From Vicinamibacterales bacterium (GTDB taxonomy: Bacteria > Acidobacteriota > Vicinamibacteria > Vicinamibacterales > 2-12-FULL-66-21), in assembly GCA_036496585.1 (NCBI GenBank), contig DASXLB010000076.1, positions 1 through 33,726 on the forward strand: a stretch of 33,726 nucleotides of DNA, read 5' to 3'. The position numbers were made by a program, and so were the translations under genes. Shown here piece by piece: positions 15,064-24,093 of the stretch. The notes below the pieces were generated by a model. That model was not told the origin of the DNA. It saw nothing but the letters and a program-made list of their open reading frames with translations, and did no database searches. Position 1 is the first letter of the stretch; every line of letters starts with the position of its first letter.

Positions 15064-17889
15064 ATGCTCGCCAGACGTTCCGCCGCCGCCGTCGTGATCG
15101 TCACCAGCGGCGCCCTCGCGTTCACGCTCGCTGTCGTCGCGCAGCAACCGCCGCCTCCCCAGGCGGGCGGTCCGCCGGCCGCGGCGCCACAGGCTCCGGG
15201 CGGGCGCGGCGCGCCGATGTGGGAAGCCGACTTCTCGAAGACCGGCACGGTGCCGGTGCTCTCGCCGGCCGACGAGGCCAAGCGGATCTGGCTGCAGCCC
15301 GGCTACAAGCTGGATCCGGTGCTCACCGATCCCGACATCCAGGAACCCGCGCAGATCGCCTTCGACGGCAACGGCCGCATGTTCGTGCTCGAGATCCGCG
15401 GCTACATGCAGGACGCCGACGCCGCCGGCGAGCTCGATCCGGTCGGCCGCATCTCGCTGCACGAGGACAAGGACGGCGATGGCATCTACGAGACGCACCA
15501 CGTCTTCGTCGACAAGCTGATCTTCCCGCGCTTCGTGACGCCGTTCGGCAAGGACGCGATCCTCACCAAGGAATCGAACTCCGACGAGGTCTGGAAGTAC
15601 ACCGACACCAACGGCGACGGCGTCGCCGACAAGAAGGAGCTCTTCGCCACCGGGCTCGGCCGGCTGCTCAACGTCGAGCACCAGGAGTCGGGTTTCGTCT
15701 GGGGGATGGACAACTGGATTTACAGCACCGTCAACTCGGTGCGCATCCGCTGGACGCCGAACGGCGTGCTGCGCGAACCGACCGGATCGAACGGCGGCCA
15801 GTGGGGCGTCACGCAGGACAACTACGGCAAGATGCTGTTCCAGGCGGGCGCCAGCGGGATGCCGGGCTATTTCCAGTTCCCGATCCACTACGGCAACTAC
15901 AGCTACCCCGATCAGTTCGAACCGGATCTCACGATCACCTGGGGCGCGCCGGTGCTGATCGCCGACATGCAGGGAGGCATGAACGCCGTGCGCATGCCGG
16001 ATGGTTCGCTGGCGCGCGCCACTGGCGCCGCCGGCAACGCCGTCTTTCGCGGCGATCGTCTGCCCAAGGATCTCGTCGGCGACTACTTCTACGGCGAAGT
16101 CGTGGCGCGCATCCTCCGCCGCTTCAAGATGGTGAAGGAAGACGGCCTCACGCAGATGCGCAACGCGTATCCGCTGTCGGAGTTCATCCGCTCGACCGAC
16201 CCGCTCTTCCGTCCGGTCGACACCAAGACCGCGCCCGACGGCACGCTCTACATCACCGACATGTATCGCGGCATCGTGCAGGAGTCGCAGTGGTCGGGCC
16301 CCGGCACCTATCTGCGCAAGCGCATCGACCAGTACGGCCTCGACAAGATCGTCCGCCACGGCCGCATCTGGCGGCTGAGCTACGAAGGGATGGGGCGCCG
16401 GACGCAACAGCCCCACATGCTCGACGAAACGGCTGCGCAGCTCGTCGAGCACCTGAAGGATCCCAACGGCTGGTGGCGCGACACCGCGCAGCAACTGCTG
16501 GTGTTGAAGCAGGACAAGTCGGTCGTGCCGGCGCTGAAGACCCTCACCGCCGACCCCGCCAGTCAGCTGACGCGCCTCCACGCGATGTGGACGCTCGAGG
16601 GCCTCGGTGCCGCCGACGCCGCGCTCGTCCGCACCCTGATGAAGGACGGCGATCCGCAGATCCGCGCCGCCGCGCTGCGCGTCAGTGAAACGCTCTACAA
16701 GGCCGGCGACAAGTCATTCGCCGCCGACTACGCCGCGATGGCGAAGGACCCCGACACCGACGTCGTCGTCCAGGCGCTACTGACCCTCAACACGATGAAG
16801 GTCGCCGACGCGGCCGCGACCGCCAAGAGCCTGCTCGCGAGCAACAAGGCGAAGGGCGTGCAGCTCGTCGCCAACACCATCGTCAACCCGGCGGCGTTCG
16901 CCGGACGCGGCGGCGGCCTCGACAGCCTCGCGGCCACGACATTCACGCCGGAAGAGCAGACGATGATGGAGAAGGGCAAGCAGATCTACGGCGAGGTCTG
17001 CTTTGCCTGCCACGGCGACGACGGCCGCGGTACGCCGGCGCCAGGGCTCGGCACCCTCGGCCCGGCGCTCGCCTCGTCGCCGCGCGTGCTCGGCCACCAG
17101 GCCTACGTGATCAACGCGCTGCTGCACGGGCTGCAGGGCCCGATCAACGGCACGACGTATCCCGACATGATGGTGCCGATGGGCCAGAACAACGACGAGT
17201 GGGTGGCGGCGATCGCGACCTACGTCCGCAATTCGTTCGGCAACCGCGCCGCGCCGATCTTCCCGTCCGACGTCGCCGTCGTGCGCGCCGCCAGCGCGGC
17301 GCGCAAGACGCCATGGCCGGTCACCGATCTCGAGTCGTCGCTCCCCCGGCTCGTCGTCCGCGATCCATCGTGGAAGGCGAGCGCCAGCCACAACACCGCG
17401 ATCGCCGCCAACGGCTTCGGCATCCAGCCCTGGACGTCGGGGGATCCCCAGAAGGCGGGCATGTGGTACCAGGTCGAGCTGCCGCAGCCGGCGCAAATCG
17501 CCGAAGTGCAATTCGAATCCGGCATCGTCGCGCCCGAGAACATCTCGACCGTGCCGGGCGCGCCCGTGCGCACGGCGGTCGGCGGCGGCGGACGCCGCGG
17601 CGGTGGTCCCGGCGTGGCGCCGGGAGTACCGCCGGCGCCGGCCGCGCCGCCAAAGTCGGGTTATCCGCGAGCCTTCAAAGTGGACGTGTCAACCGACGGC
17701 GCGACCTGGAAGACCGTTGCACAGGGCAAAGGCAGCGGCACCGCGACCCGCATTTCGTTCGCGCCGGTGCGCGCGAGATTCGTGAGAGTCACCCAGACCG
17801 CCGACGGCGCGGATCTGCCGCCGTGGATGATCCAGCGGTTCAGCCTGTACGATGTGGCGGGCTCGAGGAGCGCTGCGTCGCAGCACTGA
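15064..17889 (+). CDS. Secreted beta-propeller/HEAT/cytochrome c dehydrogenase-like protein, copy 1
   Basis: A 941-residue secreted protein. After a signal peptide (ending LAVVAQQ) and a Pro/Gly-rich stretch, a TIM02604-like membrane-bound dehydrogenase beta-propeller (TIGR02604 type) spans about residues 75-450. It contains GNGRMFVLEIRGYMQDAD and calcium-loop-like DKDGDGIYE and DTNGDGVADKKE. Alpha-helical HEAT-like repeats run to about 620. A c-type cytochrome domain follows with CFACH (Cys646, Cys649, His650) and a Met-rich region DMMVPMGQNN for the axial ligand. A discoidin-like beta domain closes the protein, interrupted by a Gly/Pro-rich insertion (about residues 840-860). The family probably oxidises a sugar or alcohol and passes electrons to its haem; the substrate is unknown. 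It is tail to tail with a full-length paralogue and divergent from a TAT oxidoreductase. Confidence 0.88.
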   Translation: MLARRSAAAVVIVTSGALAFTLAVVAQQPPPPQAGGPPAAAPQAPGGRGAPMWEADFSKTGTVPVLSPADEAKRIWLQPGYKLDPVLTDPDIQEPAQIAFDGNGRMFVLEIRGYMQDADAAGELDPVGRISLHEDKDGDGIYETHHVFVDKLIFPRFVTPFGKDAILTKESNSDEVWKYTDTNGDGVADKKELFATGLGRLLNVEHQESGFVWGMDNWIYSTVNSVRIRWTPNGVLREPTGSNGGQWGVTQDNYGKMLFQAGASGMPGYFQFPIHYGNYSYPDQFEPDLTITWGAPVLIADMQGGMNAVRMPDGSLARATGAAGNAVFRGDRLPKDLVGDYFYGEVVARILRRFKMVKEDGLTQMRNAYPLSEFIRSTDPLFRPVDTKTAPDGTLYITDMYRGIVQESQWSGPGTYLRKRIDQYGLDKIVRHGRIWRLSYEGMGRRTQQPHMLDETAAQLVEHLKDPNGWWRDTAQQLLVLKQDKSVVPALKTLTADPASQLTRLHAMWTLEGLGAADAALVRTLMKDGDPQIRAAALRVSETLYKAGDKSFAADYAAMAKDPDTDVVVQALLTLNTMKVADAAATAKSLLASNKAKGVQLVANTIVNPAAFAGRGGGLDSLAATTFTPEEQTMMEKGKQIYGEVCFACHGDDGRGTPAPGLGTLGPALASSPRVLGHQAYVINALLHGLQGPINGTTYPDMMVPMGQNNDEWVAAIATYVRNSFGNRAAPIFPSDVAVVRAASAARKTPWPVTDLESSLPRLVVRDPSWKASASHNTAIAANGFGIQPWTSGDPQKAGMWYQVELPQPAQIAEVQFESGIVAPENISTVPGAPVRTAVGGGGRRGGGPGVAPGVPPAPAAPPKSGYPRAFKVDVSTDGATWKTVAQGKGSGTATRISFAPVRARFVRVTQTADGADLPPWMIQRFSLYDVAGSRSAASQH

Positions 17890-17938
17890 AACTGGGCTTC
17901 CTCGGCGCTCTCAACTGCCCCCCACCCTCTCGGCGAGT

Positions 17939-17955
17939 GCGCGCGGCCGGCGCGC
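17939..17955. terminator. Possible hairpin between convergent cytochrome genes
   Basis: GCGCGC arms around GGCCG sit in the 65-base gap between the two convergent stops, touching the last base of the minus-strand stop. There is no T-run, so this is a weak call. Confidence 0.2.
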
Positions 17956-20708
17956 TACCGTTTCTGCGGCAGCGCGTAGACGCGCAGTGCAGCGATCGAC
18001 CAGGCTTCGTTGGCCAGCGCGGTTGCCGTCTGCGTGATCCTCACGAACTTCGCAGGTGTCGGCGCGAACCAGGCGACCGTCGTGGGCTGACCGGCGCCCT
18101 GCGCGACGCTGGTCCACGTCGTCCCGTCCGTCGACAGCTGCACCGTGTAGCCGACGGGAGCAGCCGCCGGGCCGAAATTACCGCGGCCCCGCCCAGCGCC
18201 GGGTCCCCCCGCCGGCGCGCCGCCGCGCCCCGCCGCGCCGGCGCCGCGTCCACCGCCGCCGAAATTGAACGGCGCCTGCGCGTCGAACTGCAGTTCGGCG
18301 ACCGTCATCACCGACGGCAGCTCGATCTGGAACCACTGCCCCGGCGCCTGCGGCACGCCGGTATCCCAGCGTCCGGCGTTCGGGGTGATGACGTTCGTCG
18401 CGCTGTCGGTATTGACGCTCGCGCTCAGCTTCCACGAGGCGGTATTCGTGAGCAGCGCCGGCACGGTCGGCTCGAGCTCCGGCAGCGTCCACGGCGTCTT
18501 GCGCGTCGAGACCTTGCGCAGCGCCGCGACCTGCGCCGGCGTCACGAACGTGCCGGCGTTGCCGAAGCTGTTGCGTACGTACGAGGCGATGTCGGCGATC
18601 CACTCGTCGGTGTTGGTGTTCATCGACGCCATCACGCCGCCTGCGTAGTTCTCGCCGTTCACCGGCCCGATCAATCCGCCGAGCAGCACCTTGACGACAT
18701 AATCGCGGTGCGCCTGCACGCGCGCGGATCCGGCGAGCGGCGGCGCCAGCTTCGCGCCGTCCGTCGCGCCTTGCAGCGGCACCCCCTTGCCGTCGGGCGC
18801 GTGACAGGTCGTGCACAGCTCGCGATAGATCGCGTCGCCGCGCTGGATCGACTTGCGCTGATCGACGCTCATGTTGACCGTGCCGGCCCCGGTGTCGGCC
18901 AGCGACGGGCGCTGCCCCTGCGAGGCGCGCGGATTCACGATCTGGCTGCCGATCTCCTTGACGCCGCGGCTGCTGCTGGCGTCCGACACCGTCCTGATGA
19001 GCGCCACGCCGTCAGGCACCTTGTGCAGGTTCAGCGTCAGCATCGCCTGGATGACGACGTCGGGATCGGCGTCCTTCATCGCCGCCTTGTAGTCCGCGGC
19101 AAACGTCCGGTCACCGGCCTTGTAGAGCGTTTCGCTGGCGCGAATGCCCTGGATCCGCAGCGCCGGGTCCGACGACCTGGTGAACTCGCGCGCCAGCGCC
19201 GCGTCGAGCTGGTTCAATCCCTCGAGCGTCCAGAGCGCATGAATGCGCGCGAGCGGGTTCGCCGAGCTGCGCGCCAGCGCCTTCAATGCCGGGACGACGC
19301 TCTTGTCCTGCTTGAGCACGAGGAGCATCTGCGCGGTGTCGCGCCACCAGCCGTTGGGATGCTCGAGGTGCGTCACCAGCTGGGCCGGGGTCTCGCTGTA
19401 CATACGCGGCGAGGTGCGATCGGGCGCCGTGCTCTCGTTCGTGATGCGCCAGATGCGGCCGTAGTTGTGCAGCCGATCGAGTTCGTACTGCTCGACTTTG
19501 CGCCGGAGGTAGGACGCCGGCGGCACGAACTGCGCATCCTGGATGATGCCGGTATACATGTCGGCCAGGTAGAGCGCGCCGTCTGGACCGGTCGAGATCG
19601 ACACGGGACGGAACAGCGGATCGGTCGAGCGCACGAACTCCGACTTCGGATATGCGTTCTTCAACTGCGTCAGCCCGTCGGTGACGACGACCTTGGCGCG
19701 GCGGACGATGCGGCCGACCGGTTCGGTGAAGAACAGATCGCCGAGCATGTCGCCCGGCATGCGATCGCCGCGATACACGTCGACGCCCGACGCCGCGGTG
19801 AAATGATTGAGAGTGTTGTCGGGCACCTTCACCCGCCGCATGCCGCCCTGCATGTCGCCGATGCCGCCCGGCACGCCGTACGGCGTCTGGAAGTCGGGCT
19901 CGAAGTTGTCGGCGACGTTGAAGGCGCCATAGACGATCGGCGTCTGGAAGTTCACCGGGCCGATTTCGCCGCCGCCGTCGACCCACCACATCTTCCCGTA
20001 GTTGTCCTGCGCCGACCACCACTGACCGCCGTTCGGTTCGGTCTCCTCGCGAAGCAGCTTGCCGTTCGGAGCGATGCGCAAGCGGTACGGGTTATAGGTG
20101 GAATAGAGCCAGTTGTCGAGCCCCCAGGTCAACCCGCCCGGCTGCCACTCCATGTTGGTGACGCGGCCGAACCCAGGGTAAAAGAGCTCCTTCTTGTCGG
20201 CGACGCCGTCGCCGTCGGTGTCGGTGTATTTGTAGAGATCGCGGTTGTCGGTCTCGAGGACGAGCAGCTGCCCGTCGCCGAGCGGAAACGCGATGCGCGG
20301 CAGGACGAGGTGGTCGGCGAACACGGTGTGCTTGTCGTAGACACCGTCCCCTTTCGTGCTCTCGAAGCGCGAGATGCGGCTGACGGGCTGACGCGAGTCC
20401 TTGCCGTCGGCATCCTGCATGTAGGAGCGCATCTCGAGCACGTACATCCGGCCGTTGCCGTCCCAGGTGACCCCGACGGGGTCCTGGATCAGCGGATCGG
20501 CGAGCACGTTCTCGATGCGAAAGCCGGGCTGCATCAGGAACATCTGCTGCTCAGCCTCCGGCGTCTGGCGGACGACCGCGGGACGCTTCAGGAAGTCGGC
20601 GCTGGCGTTGGGATCCTGGGGCGCCTGCGGCGTCTGGGTGCGCGCCGGCACGCCGGCGATCAGCGAAAAAATTACCACGGCTGAGGCGCCGCATGTAAAC
20701 GATTTCAT
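17955..20708 (-). CDS. Secreted beta-propeller/HEAT/cytochrome c dehydrogenase-like protein, copy 2
   Basis: A 917-residue paralogue of the preceding protein with the same domain order. It has a signal peptide (SAVVIFSLIAGVPARTQ), a beta-propeller with GNGRMYVLEMRSYMQDADG and DTDGDGVADKKELF, HEAT-like repeats (WWRDTAQMLLVLKQDKSVVP is nearly shared between the two), and a cytochrome c site CTTCH (Cys632, Cys635, His636). The discoidin-like C-terminal domain is broken by a Gly/Ala/Arg-rich insertion (about residues 815-845). The divergence throughout shows an old duplication rather than a recent copy. It is divergent from the TonB-dependent receptor with start codons 24 bases apart, so the receptor may import what this enzyme produces or acts on. 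Substrate unknown. Confidence 0.88.
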   Translation of the reverse strand: MKSFTCGASAVVIFSLIAGVPARTQTPQAPQDPNASADFLKRPAVVRQTPEAEQQMFLMQPGFRIENVLADPLIQDPVGVTWDGNGRMYVLEMRSYMQDADGKDSRQPVSRISRFESTKGDGVYDKHTVFADHLVLPRIAFPLGDGQLLVLETDNRDLYKYTDTDGDGVADKKELFYPGFGRVTNMEWQPGGLTWGLDNWLYSTYNPYRLRIAPNGKLLREETEPNGGQWWSAQDNYGKMWWVDGGGEIGPVNFQTPIVYGAFNVADNFEPDFQTPYGVPGGIGDMQGGMRRVKVPDNTLNHFTAASGVDVYRGDRMPGDMLGDLFFTEPVGRIVRRAKVVVTDGLTQLKNAYPKSEFVRSTDPLFRPVSISTGPDGALYLADMYTGIIQDAQFVPPASYLRRKVEQYELDRLHNYGRIWRITNESTAPDRTSPRMYSETPAQLVTHLEHPNGWWRDTAQMLLVLKQDKSVVPALKALARSSANPLARIHALWTLEGLNQLDAALAREFTRSSDPALRIQGIRASETLYKAGDRTFAADYKAAMKDADPDVVIQAMLTLNLHKVPDGVALIRTVSDASSSRGVKEIGSQIVNPRASQGQRPSLADTGAGTVNMSVDQRKSIQRGDAIYRELCTTCHAPDGKGVPLQGATDGAKLAPPLAGSARVQAHRDYVVKVLLGGLIGPVNGENYAGGVMASMNTNTDEWIADIASYVRNSFGNAGTFVTPAQVAALRKVSTRKTPWTLPELEPTVPALLTNTASWKLSASVNTDSATNVITPNAGRWDTGVPQAPGQWFQIELPSVMTVAELQFDAQAPFNFGGGGRGAGAAGRGGAPAGGPGAGRGRGNFGPAAAPVGYTVQLSTDGTTWTSVAQGAGQPTTVAWFAPTPAKFVRITQTATALANEAWSIAALRVYALPQKR

Positions 20709-20732
20709 GGGGCGCTAGTGTATCTTTTAACC
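20709..20732. promoter_or_regulatory. Overlapping divergent promoters of cytochrome copy 2 and TonB receptor
   Basis: On plus, TATCTT (20721-20726) lies six bases before GTG 20733. On minus, TACACT (20722-20717) lies eight bases before ATG 20708. The two -10 boxes overlap by two bases, which implies coupled or competing transcription. -35 elements are weak. Confidence 0.4.
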
Positions 20733-23700
20733 GTGAAACTTCGGGCAAGACTCTCCCTGGCGGCGCTGTGCGCAGTCCTGCTGGCGCCGATAACCGCGCG
20801 GGCCCAGACGGCGGGCGCGACGCTTCTCGTCGAGGCACGCGACGAAAGCGGTTCGCCGGTACCCGGCACGCTCGTCACGGTCACCGCACAGGACACCGGA
20901 CTCGAACGCGTCGGCACGACGGTCGACGACGGCACGGTGTGGCTGGTGCGGCTGCCGGCCGGCACCTACACGCTCTCGGCGGTGAGGGGCGGCTTCAAGA
21001 CCGAGGTCATCAAGGGCATCCGGATCGATGCCGCCGCGCGCGGCAAGGTCACGCTCGTGCTGAAGCCCGGCGCCTATACCGAGCAGGTCGTCGTCCAGGC
21101 GGACGCCACGACGCTCAGGATCGGCAACAGCGCCGTCGGCGCGGTGTTCGACTCGAACACGCTGCTGACGCTGCCGGTCCCCGAGCGCGAGCCGCTCGAG
21201 TTCGCGACGCAGGCCGCCGGTGTGGCGACCGCCGCACCCGGGTCGCGGCTGTCGACCCAGGGCAACACCGGCGTCAACAGCGGCGGCGCGCGCGAGTCCG
21301 CCAACAATTACCTGCTCGACGGCGTCGACAACAACGACCAGTTCCTCAACCGTCTGGTGATCAATCCCAGCCTCGACGCGATCCAGGAGTTCTCGCTGCA
21401 GCAGAACACCTACGACGCGGAATACGGCCGCAGCGCCGGCGCGCAGTTGAACATGGTCATCAAGTCGGGCTCGCGCATCACCCACGGCTCGGCCTACGAG
21501 TTCTTCCGCGACTCGGCGCTCTCGGCGCGTGACGCGCTCGATGACGGCACCCTGCCGAAGCCGGAGTTGTCGCGGCATCAGTTCGGCGGCACCATCGGCG
21601 GTCCGCTGTGGTTCCCGCGCTCGTTCTACTTCATCAACGCCGAGGGCATCAACGGCAGCGAGTCGGACACCCGTCTGGCGCACGTGCCGACGGCGCTCGA
21701 ACGCGCCGGGGATTTCAGCCAGTCGGGCGTCACGATCAAGAATCCCTTCACCGGCCAGCCGTTCCCGGGGAACGTCATTCCCTCGAACCTGATCAACCAG
21801 ACCTCGCTCGCGGCGGCGAATCTGTACCCGATGCCGAACCGGAACGATCCGGTCACCAACTTCGTCTCGGCGCCGCTGAGCGACCGGCAGGCGATGCAGT
21901 TCACGATCAAGACGGATCACACCGTCTGGCACGGCAGTCCGCTGATGTTCCGTTACAGCTTCAGTCGGGACGATCGCGATCAGCCGTTTCCGGTGCAGGG
22001 GCGCAACCTGCCCGGCTTCGGCACGGCGGTGGTTGACCAGGGCCACAACTTTGCGGCGGCATTGACCAAGGCGCTATCGGCGCGGACCTTCAACGAATTG
22101 CGCGTCGGCGTCAACGCCCTCTATCGCAACGACTATCCGCAGAGCCAGGGCACCGATCAGTTCGCGGCGCTTGGCATCACCGGCCCCTCGCTCGGCGCGA
22201 TCGATCAGGGCTACCCGACGATGATCGTCCCCGGCTACGAGACGCTCGGCGACAACCCCAACTTGCCGGTGCTCCGGCGGACACGAACTATTCACGTCGC
22301 CGACGCGCTGACGCTGGACCGCGGGCGCCATCACCTCAAGACGGGCGGCGAGATCCACGACTATCAGTCGGACGGCTACAACCATCTGTTTGCGCGCGGC
22401 CAGATGACCTTCTCCGGTGCGTTCACCGGGCAGCCGTTCGCCGACATGTTGCTCGGCTACCCCACCGTCACGCTGCTGGCCGCCAACGACAACCGCCAGG
22501 CGCTGCGGACGTGGTCGGCCGCCGGCTTCTTCCAGGACGACTGGCGCGTCAACCCGCGCCTGACCATCAACACCGGCCTGCGTTACGAGTACTTCGAGCC
22601 GCCGTACGACACCGACAACCGGATGGCGATCCTCAATCTGGACACGCTCGAGCTGCAGCAGGTCGGCGAGAACGGAGTGTCGCCATCCGGCCTCAACCGG
22701 GATCCCAACAACTTCGCGCCGCGCGTCGGCGTCAGCTACGACCTCACCGGCAGCGGCAACTGGCTGGTGCGCGGCGGCTACGGGATCTTCTACGACTCCG
22801 GCACCCTCATCGAGAATTCGGCGCTCTATTTCAACCCACCGTACTGGACGCTCTCGCTGTGGGTGCCCAACCCGGTGCCGGTGACGATCACCAATCCGTT
22901 CCCGCCGGATCGGGCGATCTCGGCGGCGCCGACCATCAACACTATCAATCCTGATTTCCACAACGGCTACATGCAAGAAGGCACGGCCGGCCTCGACGGC
23001 GTCGTCAAAGGCACGACGATCAACGTCCGCTACGTGACGTCGCACGGCAACGATCTGGTGCGCAAGCGCAACATCAACCAGCCGTTTCCAGGTCCGGGCA
23101 CCGCGACCGCGCGCCGCCCGGATCCGACGCTCGGCGATGTCCTCCTCGTCGAATCGACCGGCTGGTCCGACTACAACGCGCTGAATGCGACGGTAACGCG
23201 GCGTCTGCGCCGCGACGTCGAGCTGCGGGCGGCCTACACGCTGTCGAAGGCGATGGACAACACGTCGGCGTTCCTGGCCACCGACGGCGACGACAACACG
23301 CCGCAGGACAGCCGCAATCTCGCGGCCGAATGGGGGCCATCGGACTACGACGTCCGCAACCGGTTGATCCTCACCGGCATCGTCAGCTCGCCGGCGACGG
23401 CGCCGGCGTGGCTGCGTCATCTGCAGGCGAGTGCCGTCTTCACGGCGCAGTCCGGGCGTCCGTTCACGCCGCGCGTGAGCTTCGACAACAGCAACACCGG
23501 CAACGTCGGCGGCGGCACCTTCGCCTACGATCGCCCGAACGTCGTCGCGCCCGGTACGCCTGGGTCGGTGAGCTACAACGGCCAGTCCTTCCTGATCGCG
23601 CCGCAGTACACGTTCGGCAACGCGGGCCGCGACAGCCTCGTCGGTCCCGGCTACGCGACGCTCGATCTGATGGTGAGCCGCCAGGTGAGCGTCGGCGACC

Positions 23701-23855
23701 ACCGTCAGCTCTCGCTGCGGCTCGAGATGTTCAACGCGCTCAATCGCAAGAATCTGCAGCTGCCCGACAGCTTCGTGGATCACTTCACATTCGGGCAGTC
23801 GCTGGCCGCGTACGCGCCGCGGCAGGTGCAGCTGGTGGCGCGGTTCACGTTCTAG
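20733..23855 (+). CDS. Oar-like TonB-dependent receptor with carboxypeptidase-regulatory-like domain
   Basis: A 1040-residue outer-membrane protein. A signal peptide (KLRARLSLAALCAVLLAP, cleavage near ARAQ) precedes a carboxypeptidase-regulatory-like beta-sandwich at about residues 25-110 (SGSPVPGTLVTVTAQDTG). A plug domain follows (GGARESANNYLLDGVDNND, DAIQEFSLQQNTYDAEYGRSAGA), and the rest is a long beta-barrel ending in an aromatic residue (VQLVARFTF). This is the large acidobacterial receptor type thought to take up oligosaccharides or other large substrates; no specific ligand can be named. I start at GTG 20733 rather than GTG 20718 because a -10 box covers the latter and the shorter product has a normal signal peptide. 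The gene probably serves the adjacent oxidation genes. Confidence 0.92.
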   Translation: MKLRARLSLAALCAVLLAPITARAQTAGATLLVEARDESGSPVPGTLVTVTAQDTGLERVGTTVDDGTVWLVRLPAGTYTLSAVRGGFKTEVIKGIRIDAAARGKVTLVLKPGAYTEQVVVQADATTLRIGNSAVGAVFDSNTLLTLPVPEREPLEFATQAAGVATAAPGSRLSTQGNTGVNSGGARESANNYLLDGVDNNDQFLNRLVINPSLDAIQEFSLQQNTYDAEYGRSAGAQLNMVIKSGSRITHGSAYEFFRDSALSARDALDDGTLPKPELSRHQFGGTIGGPLWFPRSFYFINAEGINGSESDTRLAHVPTALERAGDFSQSGVTIKNPFTGQPFPGNVIPSNLINQTSLAAANLYPMPNRNDPVTNFVSAPLSDRQAMQFTIKTDHTVWHGSPLMFRYSFSRDDRDQPFPVQGRNLPGFGTAVVDQGHNFAAALTKALSARTFNELRVGVNALYRNDYPQSQGTDQFAALGITGPSLGAIDQGYPTMIVPGYETLGDNPNLPVLRRTRTIHVADALTLDRGRHHLKTGGEIHDYQSDGYNHLFARGQMTFSGAFTGQPFADMLLGYPTVTLLAANDNRQALRTWSAAGFFQDDWRVNPRLTINTGLRYEYFEPPYDTDNRMAILNLDTLELQQVGENGVSPSGLNRDPNNFAPRVGVSYDLTGSGNWLVRGGYGIFYDSGTLIENSALYFNPPYWTLSLWVPNPVPVTITNPFPPDRAISAAPTINTINPDFHNGYMQEGTAGLDGVVKGTTINVRYVTSHGNDLVRKRNINQPFPGPGTATARRPDPTLGDVLLVESTGWSDYNALNATVTRRLRRDVELRAAYTLSKAMDNTSAFLATDGDDNTPQDSRNLAAEWGPSDYDVRNRLILTGIVSSPATAPAWLRHLQASAVFTAQSGRPFTPRVSFDNSNTGNVGGGTFAYDRPNVVAPGTPGSVSYNGQSFLIAPQYTFGNAGRDSLVGPGYATLDLMVSRQVSVGDHRQLSLRLEMFNALNRKNLQLPDSFVDHFTFGQSLAAYAPRQVQLVARFTF

Positions 23856-24093
23856 CGGCGCCACGGCGTCACGCTCCGGCACGATGATCCCAAAGATCCC
23901 GAGCACCCTGTGAATCTGTGAATATCGGAGGTGGTGTGTCGGGCTTCTCGAAGAGACTCCGCGCGGTCGACGGGGGGTGTGGGACCGTTCCGCGGACCGG
24001 ACGTGAAGTGGTGCGAAGCCGCGGGAAGCAGAATGGTCCCGCCCTCCTGTCGACCGCGTCAGGGCTCCTGCGATAGGGTAGCGGCAACATCAG
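23856..24093. other. 238-base intergenic region, no gene recognised
   Basis: The largest gap in the window. I see no RNA gene, no convincing protein and no strong terminator. A direct repeat TGTGAAT (23910, 23919) and dispersed GGGACC/GGTCCC complements are present. TAGGGT (24074-24079) may be the -10 of the transporter gene, 14 bases before its ATG. Confidence 0.4.

Noticed and set aside
15034-16581. Minus-strand open frame of 515 residues opposite cytochrome copy 1
   Set aside because: Shadow of a strongly supported gene; no domain and no ribosome site.
17199-20684. Plus-strand open frame of 1161 residues
   Set aside because: It runs antisense to cytochrome copy 2 and through the end of copy 1; composition is low-information and no motif is visible, while the opposite strand encodes clear domains.
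22074-23906. Minus-strand open frame of 610 residues opposite the TonB receptor
   Set aside because: Shadow frame; the plus strand has a complete receptor with signal, plug and barrel.
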